Shown one piece after another: positions 47,720-61,074 of a DNA stretch of 64,000 nucleotides. How positions within the stretch are numbered: position 1 is the first letter of the stretch; every line of letters starts with the position of its first letter. Under the pieces are notes generated by a model. The model did not search any database and was not told the origin of the DNA. It saw only the letters and a list, made by a program, of their open reading frames with translations. This DNA is from Piper betle (taxonomy: Eukaryota > Streptophyta > Magnoliopsida > Piperales > Piperaceae), in contig JAURVB010008956.1 of NCBI GenBank assembly GCA_033002965.1, positions 1 through 64,000 of the forward strand. Direction: 5' to 3'. Both the position numbers and the translations under genes were made by a program.

Positions 47720-50545
47720 ATGGCAAAAACCGTAAATCCACTAAAAAACGGGACCCATTACAACACCAACTTCTTCACCATAAACCCTTCTTCAACCCAC
47801 CACCCCTACGTCCCCGGCATACCCCACTCGCCGGAAAATGCCGAGAGCCCCGACGCCGTCGACGTCCCACACCGTAACGTGCCTCTCTGGTGGCTGTTCC
47901 GGGTGGCGTCGGTGGCATGCGGCCTGCAGTTCGGGTGGGGGCGCTGCAGCTCTCCCTGCTCACCCCGTACGTGCAGGAGCTGGGCATCCCCCACGCCTGG
48001 GATGGCCTGGTCTGGCTCTGAGGCCCACCGCCGGTATTCATCGTCCAGCCTCTCGTCGGCGCCGCCCTCATCTCCCTCGCCGTCCTCATCGTTGGCCACT
48101 CCGCAGACATCGTCGCGGCCCTCGGCGACCGCCGCGGGCCCAGCGCCAGGCCCCGCGCAGTGGGGGCTTTAATTGTCGGGTTTTGGCTTGTCGACGTCGC
48201 CAACGACACCACGCAGGGGCCGTGCCTGGCGCTCCTCGCCGACATCACCGGCGAGGATTGAAATTTTGGGGTTAAAAAGATTTGATTTTTAGTGCCGGTT
48301 CTGATTAAAATGATTCAAAGATTTGTTGTTTCATTTGTTAATCTGTAAGATGATCTGATACTTGATTCTAGTGGCATGTTATGATAATTCAATGTCTGGT
48401 TCTGCTTCCTTGCTGATTGCTCTGCAATTTTGTGTAGTGATTGGGACATGAATTGTGATTTGTTTGTATAATTAATCAATCTAAGGTTGCAGAATAATCT
48501 ATTTTCTTGCTGTTTATCATATATTAAATTGGGGATTGCCCTTATTAGCTTATATGGTTGAAAGTTTATAGCTTGATCTTCTTTGACATTTTTTATATAT
48601 TATGGCACTATTGTAGATCTTATTTTTCTTCATTTATAGGTATATCTACTAGTTTCTGATGTACGTGCCCAAACCTTTCTATGCGATCTTCTCTTTTCAA
48701 ATTGTTTGAATTTCCAAATTTTCCTTTATTTGGAAATTAACATCTTATCTCTTCTCGTGTTCCTATGCATTCACCCTAATACTTTTTTCATTTTGAAAGT
48801 TTAGATAAGCTGAAATGGCACCTGACCACCATTTGCATAAGATATTTATTTCTTGGGCTTAATAGTATGTTAAGGTCAGAGTGTTTATGTTCTGATGATG
48901 GTAACTCTTTGTACTTTAGGAGAGGATCACAGGACTCTATTGCAAATGCTTATTTTTCACTGTTTATGGCTGTTGGTAATATTCCAGGATTTGCAACTGG
49001 TTCATATAGTGGCTGGCCAACCATCTTTCCCTTCACGCTCACATCTGCGTGCACTATTAATTGCGCTAGTCTAAAGTCAGCCTTCCTACTTCACATTACT
49101 GTTGTTGCCCTCACCACTTACATAAGCATCTCTTCTGCCCAAGAACTTCCTACAAATTTAATTCCTTCAGATGGCATCCATGAGCCTAGTCACACACGTG
49201 AGGCTTTTCTTTGGGAAGTATTCGGTTCTTTTAGGTACCTCTCATTTCCAGTTCGTATGATCTGAATCGTTACAGCATTGACGTGGATTGGATGCTTTCC
49301 TTTTCTTCTCTATGATACTGATTGGACGGATCGAGATATTTATAAGGGGAAGCCAGGTGAAGGAAGTAACTACCCTACAGGAGTAAGAATGGTGGCTGTT
49401 GGCCTAACTATAAATTCCCATATCCTTGGTTTAACCTCCCTACTGATGGAAAAACTATGCAAGAAGCTTGGTTCAGGATTTGTATGGGGAGTTTCGAACA
49501 TTCTTATGAGCATTCGCGTTGTTGCTATGCTCATTTTCTCATTTTTGGCCCAAAAAATGGACTTTACAAGTAATGAGCTCCCACCAATGGGTTAGTCATA
49601 GGTTCTCTTATTGTGTTTGCACTTCTAGGAGTGCCATTAGCAGTAAGTTCTCTACTCTACTTAATGGCATCAGATCACGTGCATAACAATAATATTTAAC
49701 TGCTTCGTTTTGCTAAATTGTCTTATTCAGATAACCTATAGCATACCATATGCTCTTTTCACTTCTCACACTGAGTCATTGGGGCTTGGCCAAGGTCATG
49801 CTGTACTGATTCTTCTATATCAAGAATTGGCTACTACTGTTTTTGATGTCTAAGAGCATGCCTCCTACTTCTTTCAGGTTTGTCAATGGGGATATTGAAC
49901 TTGGCTATTGTGATACCTCAGGTGTGTAATCTCTATCACCTTTCCAGCGGTAATGTGTTTTTGCAGATTTTTGATGGAAATATAGATATCACATGCACTT
50001 TTAATGCATGTGACTAGCAGAAGCATCATTTGCCAAAAAAGAAACACATTATCTAACTGTTATAACTTCTCAATCAATGTGTGCACCGTGCGCGTGTACC
50101 CTGCACAAAAATTGAATTGTTAGCTTGTGTATTTTGCATCAGTTGTCAACCCGTAGGGACTGGGTCATTCCCCAACCAGAGACCTTGCACAGTGTGCAAT
50201 AACTTATATTATCCCATCACACCATAGTGTTTTCTGCATACACCCTTTAATGTATGTTATGCCTTTTGTATATGATCCATGTTGGAATCATAGTAAGAGC
50301 AAAAGGCGGTTTACTAGTTGTTAGCCTTTTGCTATGGTGATATTGCACCCTTTGTTGATTGATATGGTATTGATAATTGAGGCTAGGTCGTTGTGTCCCT
50401 TGGAAGTGAACCTTGGGATCAATTATTTGGCGGTGGGAACTCGCCAGCATTTGCAGTGGCAGCAATTGCATCCTTTTCCGGTGGTCTTATAGCCATAGTG
50501 ACTCTTCCTCAGTATTCTGCCTCAAAGGCTAAAGTTTCACGATGA
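47720..50545 (+). pseudogene. Sucrose transporter (SUT4-type) pseudogene
   Basis: Sucrose/H+ symporters of the MFS load phloem or export sucrose from vacuoles. Fragments in order: MAKTVNP... (47,720), [47 protein letters not shown]-stop (48,261); then from about 48,918 ANAYFSLFMAVGNIPGFATG, FPFTLTSACTINC, EAFLWEVFGSFRYLS, LTWIGCFPFLLYDTDW, GVRMVAVGLTINSHILGLTS, MEKLCKKLGSGFVWGVSN. Further exons are 49,731-49,794 (ITYSIPYALFTS), 49,878-49,921 (GLSMGILNLAIVIPQ) and 50,387-50,545 (VVVSLGSEPWDQLFGGGNSP). Disabling changes: two extra bases in the G run near 47,936-47,943; TGA at 48,019 where the family has Cys; TGA at 49,263; a frameshift near 49,590. Intron borders and conserved residues are otherwise well kept, so the loss may be recent. 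Confidence 0.88.
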
Positions 50546-53500
50546 GGTATGTTCATGTTGTTGATTTTTCAATGTAACTATATACAAGACATACGTTTTT
50601 ACTCCTTTTTTTTTTCAAAAGGTTGCTCCTTCAATTTGTGATTGTATCTTTATGAATGCAAATGTGTCAAAAGTCATTTAACCTATGCGCTTATGGTTCC
50701 AACGTTTGCCATCAGTCATCTGTAGCGCTTGATTAACGAAGATTATTAGCCGGTGCTAAATGTCTTTACCAATGTAATATTGAACCTTCTTATATGCGTG
50801 AGATAATGCATACGGAAGTTTTAACCTGAGTGGCCGTCTGAGAAGATACATCTGATCTGAGTTCTAGTTTCAAGTGTTCTTGTTGAACTAGGAAATTTCT
50901 AGAGTGAATGTTATATGTGTCTTATCTGACTTTACAGCTTTTCATGAAAAATTGGTCATCACAATCCATGTATTGACAATTGATGCTAGCGACTTGTCGA
51001 GAATTCTCGCATGTGTATTTCATCAATGATATTAAGTACATGTCTGTGTGAATACTCAGCCTATCGCGATAAATCTGCCCCTTACCCAGTCATTATTCTT
51101 TTGGCATAGCTATTTATATGTCACCAATTCCTCTTGTCGCTCATCACTTGCCTTTATTTCTTGTTGGCGCGAAGGATCCTGCTTGTTGCGCGTGGAATAT
51201 CAAATGCTTGGAATCCCAATTGCAGCTGTGAGCATGTAATGTATAATGGCCAGCACTTAAACCGTTGAAGTGCTGATCAAGACAGCATCTTCATCGTTCT
51301 CTTTCTTTTATACGAGTATATATGTATGTCTGATTAAGAATAAAATTCACGGGATCATTAATCTCATAATTGTGCTTCCACCAGGTTCAGGAATAAATTA
51401 CTGGGTCCATTGTCCGAGTAGCTTGTAGATGCCCTTGCATTGTAAGTATCTCTCAGCATGCAAGTCCTGTCGCCATTAAAAGTTCTGTGATGTAACTGGT
51501 TCTGACAAACCTTTAAAATCGAAACCGTAGAAATTATATGAAGTACGCATGCAGCTTGCTACCATATTTTTATCTGGCTATAATGAGGTAATTACTGTGA
51601 TTTATTTACTGTGTGGAATGGCCTTTCTTTTGTTAAATGATGGTAGGCCAGGTGATGTGAGCTGTACATGAACTTGTTATTTGTTGCCTTTAATAAGTTG
51701 CAACGTAACATCTGAAAACTGTTTTTCATTCTTCGTGCTATGCGCTCAGCATAAAAAATATCGGTTTTGATGGCCTACTGGATTCGCCATTACGTTCCTC
51801 ATTGCATCCAACACTTGCTTGTGAGTCACGCATCTCTTTCATCATAATCAAAGGAACAGTGTGGACGTTGTCTTCGCCCAGCAGCGAAGTTGCTTCTACA
51901 TTGGTTCAGTCATGGGATAGTTACTTATGCAATGTTCTCCATTGAACATTTCGCTTTATCAGTTATGGTCAATAGTCTTGTTTTAGTCTTCTACTGTTGT
52001 TTGTGGCCCCTATCCTGTTGCACAGGTTTCACATAAATTGTAATATGGGTTGCCGATGTTTGCAACAAGCATCGAGAATAAATATTTGAGAGCTTTCATA
52101 TTTGTATGCAAAGGATATACTCGTTTGATTATGACTAGGGAATAATGTTATAATTGGCAATCAATTAGAAAATTGGTCTAGGGAAGGAAGCATTCATTTC
52201 ATATTTTGTAAAGTTGATTGGAATGCTACCGGTTCTGAAATAAACATTCTTGTTGTTGTTGGTCCAAAATATTATAGCTATTGGCAAAGCCAATGTCCAG
52301 TTGCTCTGCTCTCCTACATTTTTTATCTGAAGAAAACTTGAGATTTTCTCGTCCTCTGAATAATCAACCCGTTTGATGTGGCTGATGCTCCAGCCCTTGA
52401 AGCGACGGAGTATGACCACACACTTAGAGGAGGTCCATGGTTTTCTTTTCTTCTTTTTTCGAGGTCCATGGTTTTTGGTAGCATCATCAAGAGAACCATT
52501 GCTTGAACGTTGCAACTTGGCAAGCAGGATAGGTACGACAGCGAGTCCCCAAGAGCACTTTGCTGTCGTCTTGTGTGGGAGTACGTCTCAAGTGTCGTCT
52601 TTTCTACAAGGGCTGATAAGACCACCTCCATGTACAATCACTGGTCTCATCGCTCCACCTATCCTACCATTAGCACTGGCATGCAGACATAGCAAAGCAT
52701 GCACGAATGACCGTATTTTGAAACAAGCATAAATTTCTGTGTTAGCAGCAGCACTGGCTGATGGTTACTCATGTGATCGGCACGGCCTTTATATCTATGA
52801 AGGAGAAAAGGTTCTCTGCGCTTTTGGATACTTCTTTTGAAATAAGTACAAACATGTACCGAGTGATTTGAGGCCTTTAAGTTGAATGTGGTCCTGTTGT
52901 TTTGAGATCGAAAATGTTTATCTTTTCCCCTTCTTGCCATTACCAAAGAAGTGGAGGCGATAGCGAAGGCGAGAAAGATAATAAGAAAACCTGCTGCCAA
53001 CAAGAAGGCCTTGAACACGTGCATTCTGACATGTGAATGGCCGTGGGGGGGGGGTGGAGAAACGATGGATGCTGTCTCAAACAGAGAGAAATCCAATCGT
53101 CTGTATTTGGCTAGCATGCAGAAAAGCCGGTTTTATAATGGAGAAAGGATTGCATATGAATGGTGAAAGTTAACATCCACCTATCCCGAGAGGATGAGAA
53201 AGAAGGGAGAAAGGATAAAGGAACAATGGAGGAGCAATGTGGGGCTTTCTGTTTACTGCCTCTCTGCATGAATCCCAGTCTTCACTGTGCTCGTGATGGG
53301 GTAGGGGGACACACATCAAACGGGTGCAATGGGGGCACGCATGTCTCTCCCTGTTTCCTTTGCATGAAACTACCGGTTCTTGCCCCTACCATTTATGATA
53401 ATCATCTTTGATCACCATTCGGGTCCATTCTGGTATGTTAATATACGTTCCCGTGCCTTTGATATCTCATAGATTACTGATTTTGACACCTTATCATTTA

Positions 53501-54356
53501 GTTAACCATGAGGACATTATTGAAGATCTTGGGAAAAGCTAATGCAGATTTGACACTCCCCATGTCCCTTGCAAAGATGGTTCGGTTTGGTACGCAGAAG
53601 AAAATCCATCATTTTGAGTTGGACGTCGAGACGAGCTCTCGCGGAGCTTCAGCGCTAAATGACGACTCAAGAATAACAATCAGGCGAACAAAGCAAACTT
53701 GTCTTGTAATGGTGCTTCAAGACTTGAATTAACGTAAATCATCGGTAATGTAAACATATGTTAGTAGCGGTATTTTCAAACAGTGGGGACAATCGGAGAA
53801 GAAAGGATGCACCAGGAAAACAGAGCAGGTGCAAACATGATGATTCAACTAGTTCATTCCCTCGTTATCATGTAATCTTCCACCAGCTGTTAAAGAACCC
53901 GCAGTGAGCATTGGGCAAATCATCTCCAACAAAGTTTTTTCACCAGTTCACATTGCCTTATCAGATGAGGAGTGTACAAAGCAGCAGGGAGCTTCCCCTG
54001 CTTCTCCGCTCTAGAATCGAAGAACAGAGAAAGACTCTTCCCCACCTCCCCATCTCTGACAGTTGTTGAACAAAGATGAAAGAATCAAAAGGCGGGCAAG
54101 ACAGTGAAGCTCGCCCCCACCTGCCTACCCCAATCACATCTTACGCTTGTCACCCGCCCTCTCTTTCACACCCTACGGGCTATATGCTTCGACGGGTGTT
54201 TGTAGGAAACTCGGTTAAGCCCTCTTCCTCGAGCATAAAAATAACCACCCTCTCCCACCATGGAGAGGAGATAGACTTCATCTCTACTTTGTAGCTTGTT
54301 GCAATTCCCCCACCCTAATTTGATAGCAAAGACAAGACAGATTCACATAAACTACT
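50546..54356. other. Long intergenic region
   Basis: No gene was recognised. Short frames at 52,165-53,117 (minus), 53,160-53,411 and 53,508-53,732 (plus) match nothing I know. Near 53,045 is a run of Gs. The last few hundred bases before 54,357 are probably the MATE promoter and 5' UTR. Confidence 0.45.
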
Positions 54357-56122
54357 ATGTGTAACAACACAACCTCCTCTGCATCCTTCCTCCCTATAAA
54401 CAACAACAAGCCACCCCCTCCCTACCAACTTCGAATCAGATGATTCAGATCAGCTCCATCGATGGCCAACTCCTTTCGAGGTGTGTGCGCACACGTCAAC
54501 GATAAATGTTGAGCTAGCTATAAGCTTAGTGTTTACTATATATGTGCGTGTGTATCTCATTACTCAGTAGCATGCATGTATATTGATTGTATTGATTGAT
54601 TATAATGCAGGTGATGGAGGAGACGAGGAAGATGGGGGCGATAGCAGGTCCGACGGTCCTCACCGGCCTCCTCCTCTACTCCAGAGCCATGATCTCCATG
54701 CTCTTCCTCGGCCACCTCGGCGAGCTCGAGCTCGCCGGCGGCTCCCTATCCATCGGCTTCGCCAACATCACCGGCTACTCCATCATCTCCGGCCTGGCCA
54801 TGGGGATGGAGCCAATCTGTGGCCAAGCATTCGGAGCCCGGCAATGGCAGATACTGGGCCTCACCCTGCAACGCACCGTCCTCCTCCTCCTCGCCGCCTC
54901 CCTCCCCATCTCCCTCCTCTGGCTCAACATGAAGACCATCCTCCTCTGGTGCGGCCAGGACGAGGAGATCGCCGACGTCGCCCATGTCTTCACCCTCTTC
55001 TCCCTCCCCGACCTCTTCCTCCTCTCCTTCCTCCACCCTCTTCGTATCTACCTCCGGGCCCAGAACATCACCCTTCCCTTAACCTACTGCTCCGCCGCCT
55101 CCCTCCTCCTCCACCTCCCCATTAACTTCTTGCTGGTGACGCATCTCAACATGGGCATCGCCGGCGTATCCCTCGCCATGGTCTGGACCAACTTCAACCT
55201 CGTCCTGCTTTTGGCCGCCTTCGTCATCGTCTCCGGCGTGTACAAGAAGTCGTGGGTGCTCCCTAGCACCGACTGCGTCAAAGGTTGGGGCTGTCTTCTT
55301 CGTTTGGCCGTCCCTAGCTGTGCATCTGTGTGCTTGGAGTGGTGGTGGTACGAGTTGATGATCATGTTGTGCGGCCTATTGGCCAGCCCCAAGGACGCCA
55401 TTGCTTCCATGGGCATACTGATACAGACGACCTCCCTTGTGTACGTCTTCCCCTCCGCCCTCGGCCTCGCTGTCTCCACCCGCGTCGGCAACGAGCTCGG
55501 TGCCGGCCGCCCTGGAGCAGCCCGCATTGCCGCCACCGTCGCCATGGCCGGCGCATTTGCACTCGGCCTCGCCGCCATGCTCTTCACCACCCTGCTCCGC
55601 CACCGCTGGGGCCGGCTCTTCACCGCCGACAAGAACGTGATCGAGATGACAGCGGCGGCACTGCCGATCGCCGGGCTGTGCGAGCTCGGCAACTGCCCAC
55701 AGACCGCAGGGTGCGGGGTGCTCCGAGGGAGCGCCCGGCCGAGCGCCGGCGCCAACATCAACCTCGGGTCGTTCTACCTCGTGGGCATGCCGGTGGCGGT
55801 GCTGCTCGGCTTCGCAGGCAAGGCCGGGTTCGCCGGGTTGTGGGTGGGGCTTCTGGCGGCGCAGGCTTGTTGCGCCGCCATGATGGTGTATGTCGTGAGT
55901 AAGACCGACTGGGCGGCGCAGGTGGAGAGAGCTCTGCATCTCACGAAGAGCGGCAACAGTAATGGCGGTGGAGTGGTCAATGACGTTGGCGATGGTGTGT
56001 TGGAGGAGATTGTGTTGTGTGTTGGAGAAGAAGGGGCGGTGCAGAAGACGACGACTCCATTGGAAACGGATCGTCTCCTCGTCGTCGTCCCTGTTACTAC
56101 TACGAGTGTAGTAAATGCATGA
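54357..56122 (+). CDS. MATE / DETOXIFICATION transporter (DTX48-50 clade)
   Basis: MATE antiporters export metabolites, xenobiotics or signals; clade members include Arabidopsis DTX48 (ABS4/BCD1). Exon 2 (54,611-56,122) encodes both MatE repeats, twelve hydrophobic spans and signatures AMISMLFLGHLGELELAGGS, GMEPICGQAFGA, LQRTVLLLL, ILLWCGQDEEI, HPLRIYLRAQNITLPLTYCS, CLEWWWYELMIMLCG, STRVGNELGAGRPGAAR and LCELGNCPQTAGCGVLRGSA. Exon 1 (54,357-54,480) begins MCNNTTSSASFLPINNN, as clade members begin MCN, and ends in LHRWPTPFE, joined in phase to VMEETRKMG across a 130-bp intron (54,481-54,610). These two halves of exon 1 lie in different frames: one surplus base, perhaps in the C run at 54,414-54,418. 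Corrected length is 544 residues. Otherwise translation could start at ATG 54,605 or 54,614 (about 502-505 residues). Coding GC is very high. Confidence 0.92.
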
Positions 56123-57408
56123 ACGAACGAATGAATTATTATTATTTTTAATGTGCATGATTCTTACCTTTCCTCTTTTATCCACCACTTTGATTTACGA
56201 GGTTGTAATTGAGCTTTTTTAATTCTTTTATTTAGGATAATTAAGCATGATATTTAATAAAGTAAAGCTTTTATTTTTTAATACGTTGTACATTGGGGGC
56301 GAATCGGGTAGTGTGATCCGATTAATTAATGAGTAAAATACTGTCTTACCAAATATTTATAACTTTATCAATGGGATGGCGTCGAGGCCTCAACTATTTA
56401 GGATTTGGAGTAGAACTACTGAAATTTCATATTCAGGCCTTGGGAGGTGAAAATGGGGAAACATACGTCTCTTTGTTGATCGGCGAAGTGGAGATTTCTT
56501 TCTAACAGTACTAATACAAAAAAACAAAACACTTTTTGGTATCATGTTTATCAGAAGTCAGAAGAGTTCAGATCCCCTGCATTTCACCTTGCATTTTTAA
56601 AAATATTAACGTTCTTCTATATATATATATATATATTAAAAGATTTACTTTAACCATGATAATATTTAATGTTAAAATTAATCTAACAAGTATAACATGC
56701 TCTCTAAATTTATATCAGTTATACTCTTCTTAAAAATTCCATTCATTAGATAATTAATAGGCTTTGCTTCTCCACTAATTATGCTCAGAACTTAATTAAT
56801 TACTCGTTAGATTTCTAGTGTTTTTTCCCCCACCTATTCTATACTATCGCATATGACATGAGAATGACACATTGAATTTCAATAGCAAATTATCTTTCTT
56901 TCAAGTATGTGCACCAGACCAGACCGCGTGACATTAATTTTCGAACAAATAACTTGCAAGAGACATCTTCCTTGTGGGAGCACCTTCCTCAACAAAAACA
57001 GCAAATACCCACCACCCTACTTATAATTGGGTCTTCCTGATCCATTCATCTTTGTTATTTTCGGATGGTGATGCATCAAAAACAGCAGTTGTTCATGGCG
57101 GTGCAGATGGCAAAGGGGAGGATGTTTGTTCAAAGGGAGAAGACTGATGAAGGCACTAGGGAAGGCAAAATGTAGTTGTGTATATTTGGATCTGAACCCC
57201 AGCTTGTGAAGAAGAAACAAACACGTGGCATCATATTTTCCCGCTTTTACTTCTCGCGATGTCAAACCTTGAGCAGTGACGTCCTCGTGAGAAGGGGGAT
57301 AAAAGTACACTTCCGAACTCAATGCTCTTTTCCCCTAGAGCTTCTCCCTCACTCGCAACAAAATAGATGACCGTGCATACAAAACATGGGAAGAGACGAC
57401 CATTACGG
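56123..57408. other. Intergenic region downstream of MATE
   Basis: This holds the MATE 3' UTR and AT-rich DNA. The minus-strand frame 57,017-57,322 has no recognisable domain. Confidence 0.45.
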
Positions 57409-57920
57409 GTGTAACCAAGTTAAGTTGCCTTGGAAGTATTTTAAATTCGGTTTAATTTAATTTAAATTCATATTTATTAATTTTGTACTTAAAAAATTAT
57501 TCGGTTCGAAATAAATAATTTATTAAATAACAAACAGAACTTGAGCTAAAAAGTGCTCGGCTCGGCTTAGATCAAAACTCGAGTTTGATGTATTCAAACT
57601 CGAAAAAATACTCGACTCGTCAATATTATTGAGCTCACATAAAACTTTATAGTGCTGAAAATAAAATTTTGATCTTATATAAATCAAGCATGAGCCAAAC
57701 ATAAATATTTACTCGACTCAAACTCGGTTTGGCTCGGCTCGAAAACATAACGAGCCAAACACAAGCCAAGCCTGAACATTATAAATTTTGGACGAATTCG
57801 GCTCGGTTCATTTACATCAAAGCTCGTCAAACTTGCAAACAAGCTCAAACATGCTTGTCAAAAATCATATCAAATTCAAACACAGCCTTATTCGGCTTGG
57901 CTCGACTCGTTTACACCCCT
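57409..57920 (-). repeat. Dispersed GGCTCGA-rich element with GGGTGTAA/TTTACACCC ends
   Basis: The ends ACGGGTGTAACCAAG (left) and CTCGTTTACACCCCTAA (right) are inverted relative to each other. The interior is built of AACTCGA, GGCTCGGCTCGA and ACTCGAGTTTG words as at 17.2 and 38.5 kb. It has the size and ends of a non-autonomous DNA element. No coding capacity. Confidence 0.65.
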
Positions 57921-60313
57921 AATGACTATGTATCCAAAACTTGGGAAGACGCGTTGGCAGTGGAAAATTTGAAGAAGATGATGTTATGAGTCACTATAAG
58001 CTCAATAAGCTTTTATCGCCAGCCATTGTGAACTTGGTAAACTTTTATATTCTAAAAATTAATTTGAAAAATAAGATTTTTTCAAAACTTATTGACTTCC
58101 CTTAAAATAATGCCGAATTAATTCAATAATTCTTTCCCTCACACATTTGGGTTATTTGGCCTAGTTACCGTGAGGACCCTTCACATATCAAAATATTCAA
58201 ATCATCTTCCTCTTACATGTGCAGAGGCTCACATGCTACAATGAAATCACGAGACTCCAAATTAGACTAACTGTAAATAAGGTGATTTATTAAAAATGTA
58301 TTGAGATAAACTTATTTAGAGTCTCCGTGTCTTAAAAATAAATAACAATGACAAATAAATGCAAATAAAAATGGACGGTTTGGTAAAAAGTAAAGAACAA
58401 TTATATTTATAATAATAGTAAAAAATATTTTTTATTATGGGTTCGATTGTAATTAAGTTGGTTAAAAAGATCTCATAATTAAAGAGTATTATTTGTTAAA
58501 AATTTTGTTGTTATTACTTATAAAAAAATATTTACTATTATTTTTTAATAGTAATTTATTGGTTTAAAATTTATAATTAAGGTCTTGCCAGAAAACCTTT
58601 CTTTCAAAGAGAAAGTAGATGGGCCAATATGAATTTGATAATCCTTCGCGAGCTTTTCTTACTCCAAAAATTAACTTAAAAAATTAAACTTTCTCAAAAG
58701 TTACGTACAAGTTATTAACCTCCCTAAAACTAGGTTGGGACTAACCTACCACATAAAACAATTAGTTACATCCAACCGGTTACATGCTTTTGCAAATATT
58801 TACCGTGAGCTAGTGAGTGATCTTATATGGGTTAGTGACGTGAAGGTATTGCAAGTGGGAACATCATATTGTATTGTCCCATTGTATATTCCCAAAGGTT
58901 GAAATAAACCTATACTGAAGATGCTTCCACTTGAAAAAATACTTTTATCTTAAGAGGAAAAAAAACAAAACAAATAAAAGAACAAAAGCCTGAATTCAAT
59001 ACAGAATAATGTAGCTAGCCGCCACCAGCCACTTAAGTGATGAATTCCATGGCAATCTAGGAATCGGAACAAGCTAAGTGACTGATCTTCGACAGCTGCT
59101 GTTAAAGTGGATTGGGTCTGATTCTTTGACAGTTCTCTCCACCACAAACCTCATTTCATGCAAGAATGGGGCGGTGGAGAACTTCTTGTCCAACTCTATC
59201 ACCTTTCTTGACGAAACTCCCTGCAGAAACATGGATTCCACCATGCCACTTTCCCGCCGCATTACAATGGTGTGCTATTTTTAAGAACCGTCCCAGCTAC
59301 TTTGACGAGCAATTAACTACGAAAGATTGTAACATTTTTCAGCCGAAATGTTTATATTACTGTTCTCTTTGCAAATCAGTATATGCCCAGTCTACATTTG
59401 GAAAAATGTGCATCAGAGTAACTAATCGCAGCAGGCTGAAAAGATTGGTTTTGGAACAATTGGAGTAAGATGGGCTAAGTTCTCTCAGTTCTACATGTGG
59501 AACACATTAGAGTCTCTTCCCAGCACCAAGAATTTTGTTTTATAGTACTTTTTCCAAACTTTATTTGCTGATTGAGTTTTATAACATTGGCACTAGCAAC
59601 TGTGCATTGTATATAGTTTTGCTTTACATAATTTTTTTTAGTGAGTAGTAAACAATATTGAAAGGCCAAGAGACACGACTTACAAATAAAGGTAAGAAGA
59701 TACAAAAATTTCATAACATATGCCTGAAACCTGCTAAGAAAACTCCCATAGAAGCCTATGACTGTGTCAAATCAAATAGAGCATTGGGGTGTCTCTTATC
59801 CTCCACTTTCAGACACTAACATGCATGAACTGAACAAAACCTAACCCTAACTCTAGTGAGGCCTCAAATGGCGGGTAGCCTACACTCCTTTTACAGGGCT
59901 TGTAGTTGAAATGAATCCTGCTGAACGCTCACCCCTAAGGCATTACCTGGCAGGTTATGTGTTCTCTCTCTTATTGGTGTTAAGGTGGGCTAGCTGGAGA
60001 GATGCCCTGTGCCATGGAATGCATCTATTCCAGGGACCCTCACCTTGTACCCCATCAATACATGCTACACACCAAGTTAGGCCTCCCAGCATGGAAGGGC
60101 CCAAGTCTTGATCAGCTGGTGCTGCCTGATGAAAGAATATGATAGCATACCCTCTTCTTGGTTGTGGACACTTTAATATATTAATCCCTTGTTCTATGAT
60201 CAAGTTTTGATAAATTGAATGCAGGTAAATGGTAAACGCTGTACCACATAAAGGAACAGAATATATTTTCTTTCTGTTGTCCCTACGCATTTGATATTCC
60301 AGTTGCAATGCTT

Positions 60314-60314
<1 letters not shown>
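57921..60314. other. Intergenic region
   Basis: AT-rich at the left. One minus-strand frame (59,074-59,262, containing GVSSRKVIELDKKFSTAPFL) looks like ordinary protein composition but was not recognised and has no clear splice partners. Nothing else was supported. Confidence 0.4.

Positions 60315-60348
<34 letters not shown>
60315..60348. repeat. (AT)n microsatellite
   Basis: About 17 AT units lie left of the GC-rich unit at 61.1-61.6 kb. Confidence 0.95.
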
Positions 60349-60350
<2 letters not shown>

Positions 60351-61074
60351 ACTTTGCCATTGAAAAGAAAGTTAATTTGTGATAACTATGATACTTAAAC
60401 TATCATGAGAACATGAAAGCCTAAGCATTACGACTGCAAAGGTACACTAAGACCACCGCAAAGCTGCTTTGCAATTTGTAAAAAGAAACTTCTAATAAAG
60501 GCAGGTAAATTGCTCTCAATAAGCAACATTACTGGATTATGCAATATTAACATGGTGATCAACATTTTTGGTTAATACAGATTCACAGAAAAGAGCACAA
60601 GCTAGTATAGTGATCAAGCAATTTTCTGAGAGTTTTTGGGAGCTTCGCAAAGATGTCTTCTCATCCAATTATATGACAGGGGCAATGCTATCAACACCAG
60701 AAAGTTTTTTTAAGTAGATTGGTAGGTGCACCAGTATGTGTAATATGTATAAAACATTCTATCTCTAACACAATAGATTGCTTAATGCTTAATTATTATG
60801 ATCAGCTCAGTCTAATATAAGAACATTATTAGTTCAAGCCGAATCTGGTCATCCATGTAAATCAAATGGCTGTATTAAATTAATGAGTAACATATGATTA
60901 ATATTAGAGCCGGTCAATACTAATTTTTCTATTTTCTTTATTGGTCATAGATAGGTGTGTATCAAATAATCATGTGTCACGTACTCGCAAGGGAGTTGAG
61001 ATTGTCGATGTCATCATAATACGTGTACATTTCCTTTCCTAATTTAATGTATAAGTATTCAAAATTTCAAAATA

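Noticed and set aside
52659..53117. Possible secreted small protein on the minus strand (MHVFKAFLLAAGFLIIFLAF)
   Set aside because: A hydrophobic N-terminus is present, but there is no conserved peptide motif, splice partner or family match, so support is too weak.
53508..53732. Plus-strand frame of 74 residues
   Set aside because: No recognised domain and no splice or regulatory context.
55376..56188. 270-residue minus-strand frame opposite the MATE gene
   Set aside because: It is a shadow of the GC-rich MATE coding exon, with His/Arg/Gly-rich composition and no family features.
57017..57322. Minus-strand frame of 101 residues
   Set aside because: No domain, His/Pro-rich tail and no supporting structure; probably chance.
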